Shown: in pieces, positions 1 to 8,164 of the stretch
How positions within the stretch are numbered: the first letter of the stretch is position 1
How the letters are laid out: each line of letters opens with the position of its first letter
NCBI GenBank assembly: GCA_017883025.1
Contig: JADGOH010000009.1
Span: forward strand, 1 to 38,026
Direction of reading: 5' to 3'
Length of the DNA: 38,026 bases
DNA from: Acidimicrobiales bacterium
GTDB lineage: Bacteria > Actinomycetota > Acidimicrobiia > Acidimicrobiales > RAAP-2
Notes under the pieces: generated by a model
Databases searched by the model: none
The model's input: the letters and a program-made list of their open reading frames with translations, nothing else
What the model was told of the DNA's origin: nothing
Position numbers and translations under genes: made by a program

Positions 1-146
1 ATTGGCGTGCCGAGGAAGATGATGCGCTCTCTCAGCAGTCGGGAGAACAGGTCGTAGTTGCGCTCCCCCCGGCTGGTGGACTCCACGACCCACGGCACGC
101 TGTAGCCCTGCGCGTCGATCGACCTGCTTGCCTCTGTGAAACTCAC
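1..146 (-). CDS. clpP: ATP-dependent Clp protease proteolytic subunit (5' part only)
   Basis: About 49 residues are visible before the window edge. They include [24 protein letters not shown], the strongly conserved N-terminal region of ClpP (axial loop and first handle strand). The catalytic Ser-His-Asp residues lie outside the window. The start is GTG at 146-144, which overlaps the tig stop codon (GTGA), so translation is probably coupled to tig. ClpP forms the tetradecameric protease chamber that works with ClpX or ClpC in the cytoplasm. The tig-clpP order is a classic bacterial arrangement. Identification is firm; which ClpP paralogue it is cannot be told from this fragment. Confidence 0.93.
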   Translation of the reverse strand, partial: MSFTEASRSIDAQGYSVPWVVESTSRGERNYDLFSRLLRERIIFLGTP

Positions 147-1489
147 TCCGAGTCCTCCTCGCCCTGATTCACCGTGAGGTCGTCCCGTGACACGGGCGCC
201 ACGTTCTCGTCGACCAATTCGACGGAATCCACGAGCCATCGCATCGCTTTGGCCTTGCGTCGGTCCGAGCGTACCGCCGAGAGCCTGCCGGCCTGTTCCA
301 GTTGACTCCGCACCTGGTCGGCGTCCATGTCCAGGCGGCTGCCCATGGCGGCCAACTCCTCGTCGAGCTCCCCGTCGGTGACCTCGACGGCCTCCGCCTC
401 GACCAGGGCCCGCAGGGCCAGGTCGGCCTTCACGCTCTGCAGCGACTGGGCGCGGAGCTCCTCGAGGAACTCCTCCTCGCTCCGGCCGGTGACGCCGAGG
501 AATTGGGCCAGGCTCATCCCCTGGCCCTCGAGCCGGTGGTTGAGGTCGTGGATCCGCTCGCGCAACTCCTGGAGGACCAACTGCTCGGGGATCTCCTCGG
601 TCACCAGCTCGCAGAGAGCCTCCACCGTCTTCTGCTGGAGCGCCATCTGGGCCTCGACGATCCGCCGCTGACCGAGGCGCTCGGCGATGTCCGTCCGGAG
701 CTCCTCCATCGTGGCGAACTCGGAGGCCTCGACCGCCCACTCGTCGTCGGCGTCAGGGAGCGTCAGCTCCTTGACCTCCTTCACGGCGACCGTGAAGGAG
801 ACGGTCTGCTCGAGCGCCTCGAGCTCGGCGTCGAAGGTGACCGTGTCACCGGCCTTGGTGCCGAGGAGCTGGTCGTCGAGGCCGGGGATCACGCCGTCGG
901 AGCCCACCTCGTAGAGGAAGTCGTCGGCCGTCAGGTCCGAGTCGTCGCCGTCGGCGTCCGCCTCGGGACGGGTGCCGCGAATGTCGATCGTGACCTGGTC
1001 ACCGGTCAGCACCGGGCGGGTGACCTCGACCAATTCGCCTGACGTCGCCCGCAGCCGGTCGACCTGTGCGGTGACCTCCTCGTCGGTGACCTCGAGGGCC
1101 GGCAGGGTGACCACCAGGCCGCCGTAGCCGGGGATGGCCACGGTGGGGCGGACCTCGACGACCGCCTCGAACGACAGCGGCCCCGACTCCTCGCCGGCGG
1201 TGATGTCGATGTCGGGCTGGTCGATCGGGTCGACCTCCGTCTCGTCGACGGCCCTCGAGTAGAACTCGGGTAGCGCCTCGCGGATGGCCTCGCCCCGCAG
1301 GGCCACCCTCCCGCCCATGCGCGACTCGAGAACCTTGCGGGGCACCTTCCCCGGCCGGAACCCGGGCACCCGGACTTCACGCGACAGACGTTGGAGCACG
1401 TCGTCGAGGGCTTCGTCCATCTCCGCTTCGTCGATCTCGACGGTGAGACGGACCTTGTTGCCCTCCTCGGGCGCTGCTGTGGCTCGCAT
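143..1489 (-). CDS. tig: trigger factor (ribosome-associated chaperone / PPIase)
   Basis: A 448-aa protein with the three-part trigger factor layout. The N-terminal ribosome-binding domain carries the signature [10 protein letters not shown] (about residues 43-52), which docks at ribosomal protein L23. It is followed by an FKBP-type PPIase domain (roughly 150-245, with [10 protein letters not shown] and GLDDQLLG) and a long helical C-terminal chaperone domain. The acidic C-terminal tail and length match the family (430-470 aa). The ORF track begins 20 codons upstream (MRPRRCGK...), but the family N-terminus fits [20 protein letters not shown], so I start at 1489. There is no clear Shine-Dalgarno; a TACACT hexamer sits 11 nt before this ATG. 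The stop overlaps the GTG of clpP, giving a tig-clpP operon. Confidence 0.95.
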   Translation of the reverse strand: MRATAAPEEGNKVRLTVEIDEAEMDEALDDVLQRLSREVRVPGFRPGKVPRKVLESRMGGRVALRGEAIREALPEFYSRAVDETEVDPIDQPDIDITAGEESGPLSFEAVVEVRPTVAIPGYGGLVVTLPALEVTDEEVTAQVDRLRATSGELVEVTRPVLTGDQVTIDIRGTRPEADADGDDSDLTADDFLYEVGSDGVIPGLDDQLLGTKAGDTVTFDAELEALEQTVSFTVAVKEVKELTLPDADDEWAVEASEFATMEELRTDIAERLGQRRIVEAQMALQQKTVEALCELVTEEIPEQLVLQELRERIHDLNHRLEGQGMSLAQFLGVTGRSEEEFLEELRAQSLQSVKADLALRALVEAEAVEVTDGELDEELAAMGSRLDMDADQVRSQLEQAGRLSAVRSDRRKAKAMRWLVDSVELVDENVAPVSRDDLTVNQGEEDSE

Positions 1490-1570
1490 ACGAATAGATG
1501 AGTGTACCGGCCCCTGGGGCCCCCACTTCCCGCACCGTCGCGGGCGCACCCGGGAAGCGGGTCGCCGCCC

Positions 1571-2401
1571 TCAGACCATGAAGGCCATCGACTCGAGCAC
1601 CCGGTGACCCAGGGCCACGTCGCCCTCGACGAGCACCTCCCCCGATGCGAGCACCCGGGTGGGGTGCACCCGTCCGAACCCGAGCCGCCAGAACGTCTCC
1701 TGGTCCATGGTCAGCGTCGCCGTCGGCTCGTCCGGGCCCCTGCCTGGCACCGCGACGGCACGCCCGTCGACCATGACTACCGGCACCCACCGGCCGAGCA
1801 CGCCGGTCACGACGAAACGCACCGAGGTGCCGTCGGGCGGGGCGACCCTCCTCCCGACCACGTAGCCCATCGTCGAGGCGCAGCGGTCCAGCACGGCCGA
1901 CTCGCCGGCGCCGTTGCGACCGCCCGGCTGCCCGAGCGCCCGGCGCACGTCCTGCTCGTGGGCCCAGCCGTCGAGGACACGGGTCACCAGGAAGTCCCGA
2001 AAGGGCACCTCCCCCACGGGGCTCCAACCGACGACGTCGAACCGTTCGGCAGGGAGCGCGCGCAGCTCGGCGATCCGACGTTCGGTGACTCCCACGAATT
2101 CGGCGAGCACGTCGGGGCCGGGCACCGTGCGCCGCGCCTCGATCCACGGCTCGTTGAGCTCGGCGAACTCGTTGCGCACGTGGTCGGGCACGTCGGCGAG
2201 CGGCGGCGGTGACTCGTCGCCCATGACCATGCGCTCGACCCCGATGATGTGGGCGAGCTGGTCCTTGACGGTCCAGCCCGGGCAGTCCGTCGGCAGATCC
2301 CATTGGGTCGCGCGGACGCCGTCGCACGCCGCGGCGAACGACGACCACACCTCGTCGAGCTCGTCGACGACCGGCTCGTGGTGGGCGGACCCGACGGTCA
2401 T
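1571..2401 (-). CDS. maleylpyruvate isomerase / DinB-like (MDMPI) family protein
   Basis: A 276-aa protein. The N-terminal four-helix DinB-like domain includes CPGWTVKDQLAHIIGVE, with the usual metal-ligand histidine, and DGWAHEQDVRRAL near residues 140-155, matching the actinobacterial TIGR03083/MDMPI_N pattern. The C-terminal 100 residues resemble the SCP2-like tail of this family (PTATLTMDQETFWRLGFGR). Members include mycothiol-dependent maleylpyruvate isomerase and mycothiol transferases, but most are uncharacterised, so the substrate is unknown. It lies 15 nt after the glutathione peroxidase stop, on the same strand and probably in one transcript; a thiol-related role for both genes is only a suggestion from context. 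No strong ribosome binding site is visible. Confidence 0.8.
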   Translation of the reverse strand: MTVGSAHHEPVVDELDEVWSSFAAACDGVRATQWDLPTDCPGWTVKDQLAHIIGVERMVMGDESPPPLADVPDHVRNEFAELNEPWIEARRTVPGPDVLAEFVGVTERRIAELRALPAERFDVVGWSPVGEVPFRDFLVTRVLDGWAHEQDVRRALGQPGGRNGAGESAVLDRCASTMGYVVGRRVAPPDGTSVRFVVTGVLGRWVPVVMVDGRAVAVPGRGPDEPTATLTMDQETFWRLGFGRVHPTRVLASGEVLVEGDVALGHRVLESMAFMV

Positions 2402-2416
2402 CAGGTTCGGGCCGGG

Positions 2417-2905
2417 TCAGCCCGGCAGGTTGGCCTCGATGGCGTCGACTACCTCCGGCGCCTCGGGATCGACCATCGGACGGAAGCGCTGGAGAATCGT
2501 GCCGTCGGGCCCCACGAGGAACTTCTCGAAGTTCCACTGGATGTCCCCGGCCTCACCGTCGGAATCGGGGAAGGCCGTCAGCTCCTCGTAGACCGGATGC
2601 CGGTCGTCACCGTTCACGTCGACCTTCTCGAACATCGGGAACGTCACGCCGTAGGTGGCCGAGCAGAACGTGGCGATCTCCTCGGAGGTACCGGGCTCCT
2701 GGGCGCCGAACTGGTTGCACGGGAACCCGAGGACCGAGAAGCCCTTGTCGCCGTAGGTCTTCTGGAGCCGCTCGAGACCCTCGTACTGGGGCGTGAGCCC
2801 GCACTTCGACGCCACGTTGACCACGAGGATGGTCGTACCGCTGTAGTCGCCGAGCGAGGCCTGCTCGCCCTGGAGGGTGTGGAGGGACACGTCGTGGATG
2901 GTCAT
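2417..2905 (-). CDS. glutathione peroxidase family protein (thiol peroxidase type)
   Basis: A 162-aa protein, typical length for the family. The peroxidatic cysteine is C35 in NVASKCGLTPQYEGL. FPCNQFGAQEPG carries the conserved Gln, and IQWNFEKFLV (W124, N125) completes the catalytic tetrad. C81 (ATFCSATYG) sits where thioredoxin-dependent Gpx proteins carry their resolving cysteine, so the enzyme probably reduces hydroperoxides with thioredoxin or a mycothiol-linked donor rather than glutathione, which actinobacteria generally lack. That reductant assignment is inference. The ATG at 2905 is preceded by TAGACT with a 6-nt gap and no ribosome binding site, suggesting a leaderless mRNA. The MDMPI-type gene follows after 15 nt. 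Confidence 0.93.
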   Translation of the reverse strand: MTIHDVSLHTLQGEQASLGDYSGTTILVVNVASKCGLTPQYEGLERLQKTYGDKGFSVLGFPCNQFGAQEPGTSEEIATFCSATYGVTFPMFEKVDVNGDDRHPVYEELTAFPDSDGEAGDIQWNFEKFLVGPDGTILQRFRPMVDPEAPEVVDAIEANLPG

Positions 2906-2911
2906 GCCGCG

Positions 2912-2917
2912 AGTCTA
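2912..2917 (-). promoter_or_regulatory. -10 element of leaderless promoter (glutathione peroxidase gene)
   Basis: TAGACT reads on the minus strand and ends 6 nt before the ATG at 2905. This is the TAnnnT consensus at the distance that places the transcription start on the start codon. Confidence 0.65.
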
Positions 2918-3086
2918 GGGCCGGTCGCTGTCGGCGACACCGGCCGGTGAGAGGTCCCGTGACGGTGGCCGTGGCCGGGGAATCGCCGGTGCGCCCCTCC
3001 ACGTCCGGCGCGACGCGGACGCTCCCGCCGATCGGACGGATCTGTACCCGGAGCTAAAGCACAGGGGGGCGCAGGACGAAGAACAA

Positions 3087-6000
3087 GTGAGCACCGGTCG
3101 CCGTCTCGCGGCGTCGGGTACCGCAACAGATCGGATGGAGAGCATGGCGTTCGAGGTCGACGACGTGGAGCACGCCGGAGCGTCGCTGCCCGGTGTGTCG
3201 GGATCCGTCGTCCAGACACTGGTGGCCATCGTCCGTGCCGAGACCGGCGATGCCGGCCTCGCCCAGGCGCTCGCCCTGGCCGCTGAGGAGCGGTCGTTCC
3301 CCGATCTGGGCGACACCGACCGACTGGCCCCCCTCGACGAGGCCGTGGCGTTGTTCGCCGCGGCGGGCCTCGTCACCGGCGACGGTGCCATCGCCCTCCA
3401 CGTCGGCCAGGAGCTGCTGTGGACAGGCGACGGTGCCGAGCTGGCTGACCGGATCCGCTCGCTCGATACGATCGAAGACGCCTTCCGGCACGTCGGCGCC
3501 CTGGTGGGCCGGTTCGAGCCGGCGACCGACGCCGTCGCCCTCGAGGTCGGACCCGGACGGGCCCTGATCGAGGTCACCCCGGTCGAGGGTGGCGGCCGCC
3601 ACGCCCACCTGTGCGAGCTCACCCGGGGGTTCCTCGGCGAACTGCCGGCGCTCTTCGACTTCGAGCCGGCCACGGTCTCGGAGCACGAGTGCGCGGCGCG
3701 GGGCGGGCGGTCGTGCCGCTACGAGCTCCACTGGGACGAGCGGCCGGCCGCGACCGATCGGCCGTCGGCAACCGGGCGCGTCAAGGACGAGGTCGACACG
3801 TGGCCCGTCTTCGCCGTCGAGCGGCCGACCCTCGGGCGCGGCTCCGGAGGCAACGGGGCCCGTGACATTGGGACGCCCGGCAACGGGGCCCGAGCCAACG
3901 GGCTGGCCGACAGCGGCGCAGCCCACGGGAACGGCAGCTGGACCCGCGCCCGTGTCGACGCCGCCGAGGCGCCGGTCGGCGGGACGGAGCAGGCAATGGA
4001 GGTCGAGGTCCTGGCCGAGCAGCTGATCGCGGCCCGGGCCGCACTGGTCGAGTCCGTCGCCGAGGCGGCCCACTGGGAGGCCGAGGCCTCCCGCGAACAG
4101 GCCGGACGCGCCGCCGACAGCGCCCGCGAACAGGCCGAGGCCGAGGCGGAGGCCGATCGAGCCCGACGCGAAGTCGTGCGCCTCGAGCAGCTCCTCGAGG
4201 GGACGACCGCGGCCATGCTCGACTTCTTCGACCTCGATCTGGTGACCCTCCTTTCCGAGCTGGCGTCGCGGGCCGAGCAGGTGGTGTCGACCGAGCGCTT
4301 CCTCCTGATGGTCCGGGTGGAGCCGGGCCTGCCCATCGAGCTCCACAACCGCGGCATGGGCGACGACGAGGTCCGGGCGCTGACCGCCGAGCTGTGGAGC
4401 ACGGGCACTGACGACGACCCCGGCCGACGGGTGCTCGACATCGCCTCGCCGCGCCGCCGCTACGGCCGCCTGGCCGTCTTCGTCGACCCTGGCGCCGAAC
4501 ACACCGCCACCGATGATCTCGTGCTGCGCCTGTTCACCCACTACGCCGCCAACGTCCTCGACGTGTTCACCGTCCTGTCCGACGCCCGGCGGAGCGACTC
4601 CACGGCTCGGACGATCCTGTCCTTCTCGGAACAGCTGTCCGGGCTCACCAACCTGGCCCAGGCGCTCCAGATCCTGGCCGACACCGTCCCCGACGTCACC
4701 GGATGCGCCCAGTCGACCGTCTACCTGTGGGACAAGGAGCACTCGCGCCTGGTGCTCGGCGCCTACACCGCCGGCATGACCCCGCCGGACGCCCACCTCG
4801 GCCAGATCGCCCCCCAGTGGGCGGCCGCAGGGTCGACGACCCACATCCGGGCGCTGCGCCCGGGTGAGCGTGCAGAGGGCACCGCCGCAGGGGGCGACAA
4901 CGGCGGGCCCCTGTCGGTCGAGATCGACAATCCCCTGATCCAGCGCATGATCAGCGGTCGCGAGGTCATGGTCCTCGACGCCTCGACGGTGGACGACGCT
5001 CTGCTCCGCAAGCTGATGGAGGAGTCCGGGGTCCCCGCCTCCGTCGTCGCCCCGCTGTTCGCGGCGGGCGAGTTCCTCGGAGTGATCGCCGCCAACTTCG
5101 CCAAGGACGCGGCGTCGGCCACCATCCACGACGCCGACCTGCACGAGCGCCTGTCCGGCCTGGCCGACCAGGCCGCAACGGCCATCCAGAACCTGGAGCT
5201 CCTCGAGAAGGTCTCCCACATGGCGTGGCACGACGCCCTCACGGGCCTCCCCAACCGGCGGCTCTTCGAGGACCGCGTGGAGCAGGAGCTGGTGCGGTCA
5301 CGACGGGTCGGCGAGCCCGTCTGCATGTTCTTCGTGGATCTCGACAACTTCAAGACCGTCAACGACACCTACGGTCACGCCACCGGCGACGAGCTCATCC
5401 AGCAGGTGGCCCAGCGACTGTTGGACACGGTCCGCAGCCAGGACACGGTGGCCCGGGTGGGGGGCGACGAGTTCGCCATCCTGCTGCCCGGCCTGGTCGA
5501 CCAGCTCTCCATCAACCAGCTGGCCGAGCGCACGCTCGACGCCATGCACACCCCGTTCCCCATCTTCGGTGATGAGGTCTCCACCTCGGCATCGGTGGGC
5601 ATCGCCATCGCCCCCGAGCACGGCGACACCTATGACGACCTGCTCAACCGGGCCGACGAGGCCATGTACCGGGCGAAGGACCACGGCCGTGACGCCTTCG
5701 AGATGTTCCGGGACTCCACCGACCCGAGCAATCCCGGACGGCGGGCCCTCGACGACCGGCAGCTGCACGCCGACCTGATCAGCGCCCTCGACGGCAACCA
5801 GTTCTTCCTCGTCTACCAGCCCTACATCGACCTGCGGACGGCCGAGATCGTCGGTGTCGAGGCCCTCATCCGGTGGCAGCACCCCACCTTCGGCGTCCTC
5901 GACCCGCCCCAGTTCATCCCGATGGCCGAGCGCAGCGACCTCATCGTTGCCCTCGACAACTGGGTGCTGTGGCAGGCGTGCCGGCAGCTCCGCTCCTGGC

Positions 6001-6590
6001 GTGACCACGGCATGGACCCGCTGCGCCTGTCGGTCAACCTGGCCTCACGAGACCTGTCCAGCCCGGACTTCTTCGACAGCGTGGAGCGCACGCTGACCGA
6101 CACCGGCATCGACCCCTCGCTCCTCGAGCTCGAGATCACCGAGCGGGTCGTCCTCGACAAGAGTGGACCGGCCGTCGGCAACATCGACCGACTCCGCAAG
6201 CTGGGGGTCCGGTTCACGGTCGACAACTTCGGATCGGGCAACTCGTCGCTGGACCGGATCGGCTCCTTCCCGGTGAACACGCTCAAGATCGACCAGTCCT
6301 TCGTCCAGGTCCTCGGGCCCGAGGACGAGGAGAACAGCCTCGTGTCGGCCATCATCGCCATGGCCGGCAATCTCGGGCTGTCCTGTGTGGCCGAGGGAGT
6401 CGAGACGCTCCTGCAGAGCCGGGTCCTCCTCCAGCGGGGCTGCACCACCGCCCAGGGCTACTACTTCAGTCCGCCGCTGCCTCCCGAGGGCATCGAGGCC
6501 ATGCTGAACTCGCTGACCCCCGCCGAGGTCCCCGACTCGTTCGGCGAGCCTCCCTCGGGCGGGGCCCCGCCCGCTCCGGACGACGACTGA
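3087..6590 (+). CDS. multi-sensor GGDEF-EAL protein with degenerate EAL motif
   Basis: An 1167-aa soluble c-di-GMP signalling protein. Residues about 35-215 form a sensor-like region ending in HECAARGGRSCRYELHW, a pattern reminiscent of V4R or AraC-type arabinose-binding domains. A Gly/Asn/Ala-rich linker (about 235-290) leads to a coiled coil (about 305-375) and two GAF-like regions (about 380-500 and 510-705). The GGDEF domain begins at HDALTGLPNRR (about 714) with an intact GGDEF (about 791) and an I-site RSQD five residues before it, so cyclase activity with product inhibition is plausible. The EAL domain keeps EALIRW, the SVNL Asn, LEITE, LKID, AEGVE and AQGYYF, but the usual DDFGTGYSSL reads DNFGSGNSSL (N1047), so hydrolysis may be lost. 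The GTG at 3087 has AGGA about 10 nt upstream; ATG 3135 or 3144 are alternative starts. Confidence 0.9.
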   Translation: MSTGRRLAASGTATDRMESMAFEVDDVEHAGASLPGVSGSVVQTLVAIVRAETGDAGLAQALALAAEERSFPDLGDTDRLAPLDEAVALFAAAGLVTGDGAIALHVGQELLWTGDGAELADRIRSLDTIEDAFRHVGALVGRFEPATDAVALEVGPGRALIEVTPVEGGGRHAHLCELTRGFLGELPALFDFEPATVSEHECAARGGRSCRYELHWDERPAATDRPSATGRVKDEVDTWPVFAVERPTLGRGSGGNGARDIGTPGNGARANGLADSGAAHGNGSWTRARVDAAEAPVGGTEQAMEVEVLAEQLIAARAALVESVAEAAHWEAEASREQAGRAADSAREQAEAEAEADRARREVVRLEQLLEGTTAAMLDFFDLDLVTLLSELASRAEQVVSTERFLLMVRVEPGLPIELHNRGMGDDEVRALTAELWSTGTDDDPGRRVLDIASPRRRYGRLAVFVDPGAEHTATDDLVLRLFTHYAANVLDVFTVLSDARRSDSTARTILSFSEQLSGLTNLAQALQILADTVPDVTGCAQSTVYLWDKEHSRLVLGAYTAGMTPPDAHLGQIAPQWAAAGSTTHIRALRPGERAEGTAAGGDNGGPLSVEIDNPLIQRMISGREVMVLDASTVDDALLRKLMEESGVPASVVAPLFAAGEFLGVIAANFAKDAASATIHDADLHERLSGLADQAATAIQNLELLEKVSHMAWHDALTGLPNRRLFEDRVEQELVRSRRVGEPVCMFFVDLDNFKTVNDTYGHATGDELIQQVAQRLLDTVRSQDTVARVGGDEFAILLPGLVDQLSINQLAERTLDAMHTPFPIFGDEVSTSASVGIAIAPEHGDTYDDLLNRADEAMYRAKDHGRDAFEMFRDSTDPSNPGRRALDDRQLHADLISALDGNQFFLVYQPYIDLRTAEIVGVEALIRWQHPTFGVLDPPQFIPMAERSDLIVALDNWVLWQACRQLRSWRDHGMDPLRLSVNLASRDLSSPDFFDSVERTLTDTGIDPSLLELEITERVVLDKSGPAVGNIDRLRKLGVRFTVDNFGSGNSSLDRIGSFPVNTLKIDQSFVQVLGPEDEENSLVSAIIAMAGNLGLSCVAEGVETLLQSRVLLQRGCTTAQGYYFSPPLPPEGIEAMLNSLTPAEVPDSFGEPPSGGAPPAPDDD

Positions 6591-6591
6591 C

Positions 6592-6620
6592 CGGCCGCCC
6601 GGCCGCTCCCCGGGCGGCCG
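6592..6620 (+). terminator. GC-rich hairpin after the GGDEF-EAL gene
   Basis: An 11-bp perfect stem (CGGCCGCCCGG / CCGGGCGGCCG) with a 7-nt loop begins 1 nt after the stop codon. No U-tract follows, as is common for actinobacterial terminators. Confidence 0.6.
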
Positions 6621-6693
6621 ACAGGCCGCGAGCGACTGCTAACTCCTGCAAGCGGATCAGGCTCCCATCCCCCGTTCGCCGGAAGGGGGCCGA

Positions 6694-6699
6694 TACCGT
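6694..6699 (+). promoter_or_regulatory. possible -10 element for the DUF5679-type gene
   Basis: TACCGT fits TAnnnT and would give a leader of about 44 nt that contains the strong GGAGGAGG ribosome binding site. A small hairpin (CCCCC g TTC / GAA GGGGG, 6669-6689) lies just upstream; its role is unknown. Confidence 0.4.
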
Positions 6700-6749
6700 C
6701 GCTCCATCGGCAGTCCGCACGGGCGCCGCTCGGAGCAGGAGGAGGAACC

Positions 6750-6902
6750 ATGGCTATGTACGAGGGCTACTGCGTCAAGTGCCGGGAGAAGCGGGAGTTC
6801 GACGGCGAGGTGGTCGAGATGGCCAACGGCCGTCGATCGGCCAAGGGCAAGTGCCCCGTCTGCGGCACCGGCATGAACAGGATCCTGGGCAAGGACGCCT
6901 AG
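6750..6902 (+). CDS. 50-aa zinc-ribbon protein (DUF5679 type)
   Basis: This gene is too short for the ORF track. ATG at 6750 follows a strong ribosome binding site, GGAGGAGGAACC. The 50-residue product has two CxxC knuckles: C8/C11 (YCVKC) and C35/C38 (CPVCG), separated by a basic segment GRRSAKGK and followed by MNRILGK. The arrangement matches the DUF5679 family of tiny actinobacterial zinc ribbons whose function is unknown; RNA or ribosome binding would be a guess. It stands alone, with a hairpin terminator on each side and its own likely promoter. Codon use is like that of its neighbours. The gene call is firm because of the ribosome binding site, Cys spacing and clean stop. Confidence 0.88.
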   Translation: MAMYEGYCVKCREKREFDGEVVEMANGRRSAKGKCPVCGTGMNRILGKDA

Positions 6903-6914
6903 TTCGGGGGACTC

Positions 6915-6938
6915 GGCGGCGGACACCGGTCCGCCGCC
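6915..6938. terminator. bidirectional hairpin between convergent genes
   Basis: A perfect 10-bp stem GGCGGCGGAC / GTCCGCCGCC with an ACCG tetraloop lies between the stop of the small zinc-ribbon gene (6902) and the stop of the Ppx/GppA gene (6978), followed by a C-rich run. Confidence 0.65.
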
Positions 6939-6977
6939 CCTCCCCACCCCGGTCGTCGGCGGCTGACGGCGGACCGG

Positions 6978-7949
6978 TCAGTGGGCGAAGGCGGGCAGCG
7001 ACAGGCTGTCGAGCACGGCGCCCTCACGGAGCCCCCACTCGCTCACCACGAGGCCCCGCAGTCCCAGGTGCTCGACGAGCGTCGAGAACACCACGGCGCC
7101 GATCGGCAGGAGCGGGGCACGGCGGGCCTGGATCCCCGGGAGCGCCATCCGGGCGTCGAGGTCCAGCGTGGACAGGCGGTCGGCCAGCTCGTGGATCTGT
7201 CCCGCCGGGAGCTCCACCTGGTTGACCGACGGGGTGCCCGAGGAGCCCGACCGGGGCGGTGGTCGGTGGATGCCCATGGCCAGGCGGGCCAGGGCCCGGA
7301 CGGTCCCGCCGCTGGCGATCACCCGGTCGGCCGCCCGCGGGCAGGTCCCGAGCATGGCGGCAATGGGCGCCGAACGTTCGACAGCCAGGTCGCGGATCGC
7401 CTGGCGCTCCCCTGCCGACAGGCGGTCCCCGGTGTCGAGCTCACCCCGGATGCGGGCTGTGCCCAGGGCCACACTGGCCACGGAGGCGACGTCGTCCACG
7501 GTGCCGATGCCTGCTTCCAGGCTGCCACCGCCGAGGTCCAGTCCGAGCACCGGGACGTCCCCGACCCACACGCCCGCCCGCTGGCCGAGGAAGCACAGGC
7601 GGGCCTCCTCCTCGCCGGACAGCAGGTTGATGGAGCTGCCGAGGATCCGTTCCAGGCGGGCGAGGAGCCGATCCCCGTTGTCGGCGTCCCGCAGGGCGGC
7701 GGTGGCCATGGCCACCACCACGTCGGCCCCGGCGTCCTCCGCGGCAGCGTGCAGCCGTCGCACCGTCCGGACGGCCAGCGCGGAGCGGTCCCCCGGCACC
7801 CCGCCGGTGCGGGCCACCTCCGTTCCGAGGTGGAGGAACGAGCGGCGCCGCAGGACGGGGTCCAGTCGGCCGTCGCGGGAGGCGTCGACCACCATGAGGT
7901 GGAACGAGCTGCTGCCCAGGTCGAAGACGGCTACGCGCACGGTGGGCAT
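6978..7949 (-). CDS. Ppx/GppA family exopolyphosphatase / pppGpp phosphohydrolase
   Basis: A 323-aa ASKHA-fold phosphatase. The phosphate-1 motif is VAVFDLGSSSFHLMV at the N-terminus, the phosphate-2 motif is GLDLGGGSLE, and VIASGGTVRALA matches the later nucleotide-binding region. The length corresponds to the short actinobacterial Ppx proteins, which lack the C-terminal HD domain of E. coli Ppx. It likely hydrolyses polyphosphate or the pppGpp gamma phosphate; which one cannot be decided. The ORF track extends 103 codons upstream, but that extension translates the antisense of tRNA-Pro (RQDLNLRPPAPKAGALPSC) and is false. The ATG at 7949 is supported by TAGCGT 7 nt upstream, predicting a leaderless or one-base-leader transcript. 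Confidence 0.9.
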   Translation of the reverse strand: MPTVRVAVFDLGSSSFHLMVVDASRDGRLDPVLRRRSFLHLGTEVARTGGVPGDRSALAVRTVRRLHAAAEDAGADVVVAMATAALRDADNGDRLLARLERILGSSINLLSGEEEARLCFLGQRAGVWVGDVPVLGLDLGGGSLEAGIGTVDDVASVASVALGTARIRGELDTGDRLSAGERQAIRDLAVERSAPIAAMLGTCPRAADRVIASGGTVRALARLAMGIHRPPPRSGSSGTPSVNQVELPAGQIHELADRLSTLDLDARMALPGIQARRAPLLPIGAVVFSTLVEHLGLRGLVVSEWGLREGAVLDSLSLPAFAH

Positions 7950-7956
7950 CGGCGCG

Positions 7957-7962
7957 ACGCTA
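7957..7962 (-). promoter_or_regulatory. -10 element of leaderless promoter (ppx/gppA gene)
   Basis: TAGCGT on the minus strand ends 7 nt before the ATG at 7949, and no ribosome binding site is present. Confidence 0.6.
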
Positions 7963-8049
7963 TCCCGTGGCCGCCGGGTCGGGGGACACGTGGCGCCATG
8001 CCGTACGCTGGTCGGCGCAGCACCGGCGGTGGGGCACCGCGGGAATGCA

Positions 8050-8123
8050 CGGGACGTAGCGCAGCTTGGTAGCGCGCCTGCTTTGGGAGCAGGAGGTCGC
8101 AGGTTCAAATCCTGTCGTCCCGA
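8050..8123 (+). tRNA. tRNA-Pro (anticodon TGG)
   Basis: The acceptor stem CGGGACG/CGTCCCG is perfect. The D arm is GCGC-AGCTTGGTA-GCGC, the anticodon stem-loop CCTGC-TTTGGGA-GCAGG gives anticodon TGG, and the T arm is GCAGG-TTCAAAT-CCTGT. The discriminator is A and CCA is not encoded. A possible -10, TACGCT, lies at 8004-8009. The gene sits between the divergent 5' region of ppx/gppA and the 3' end of the PAS-GGDEF-EAL gene. Confidence 0.97.
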
Positions 8124-8164
8124 CCGAAGGGGGCCCGGCCCGATGATGGTCGGACTGGGCCGGC

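Noticed and set aside
3054-5231. 725-aa minus-strand ORF
   Set aside because: Antisense to the GGDEF-EAL gene, which has clear domains; composition is that of a GC-skewed shadow frame.
6630-6749. riboswitch upstream of the small zinc-ribbon gene
   Set aside because: Only one short hairpin is visible and no known riboswitch core could be matched by eye.
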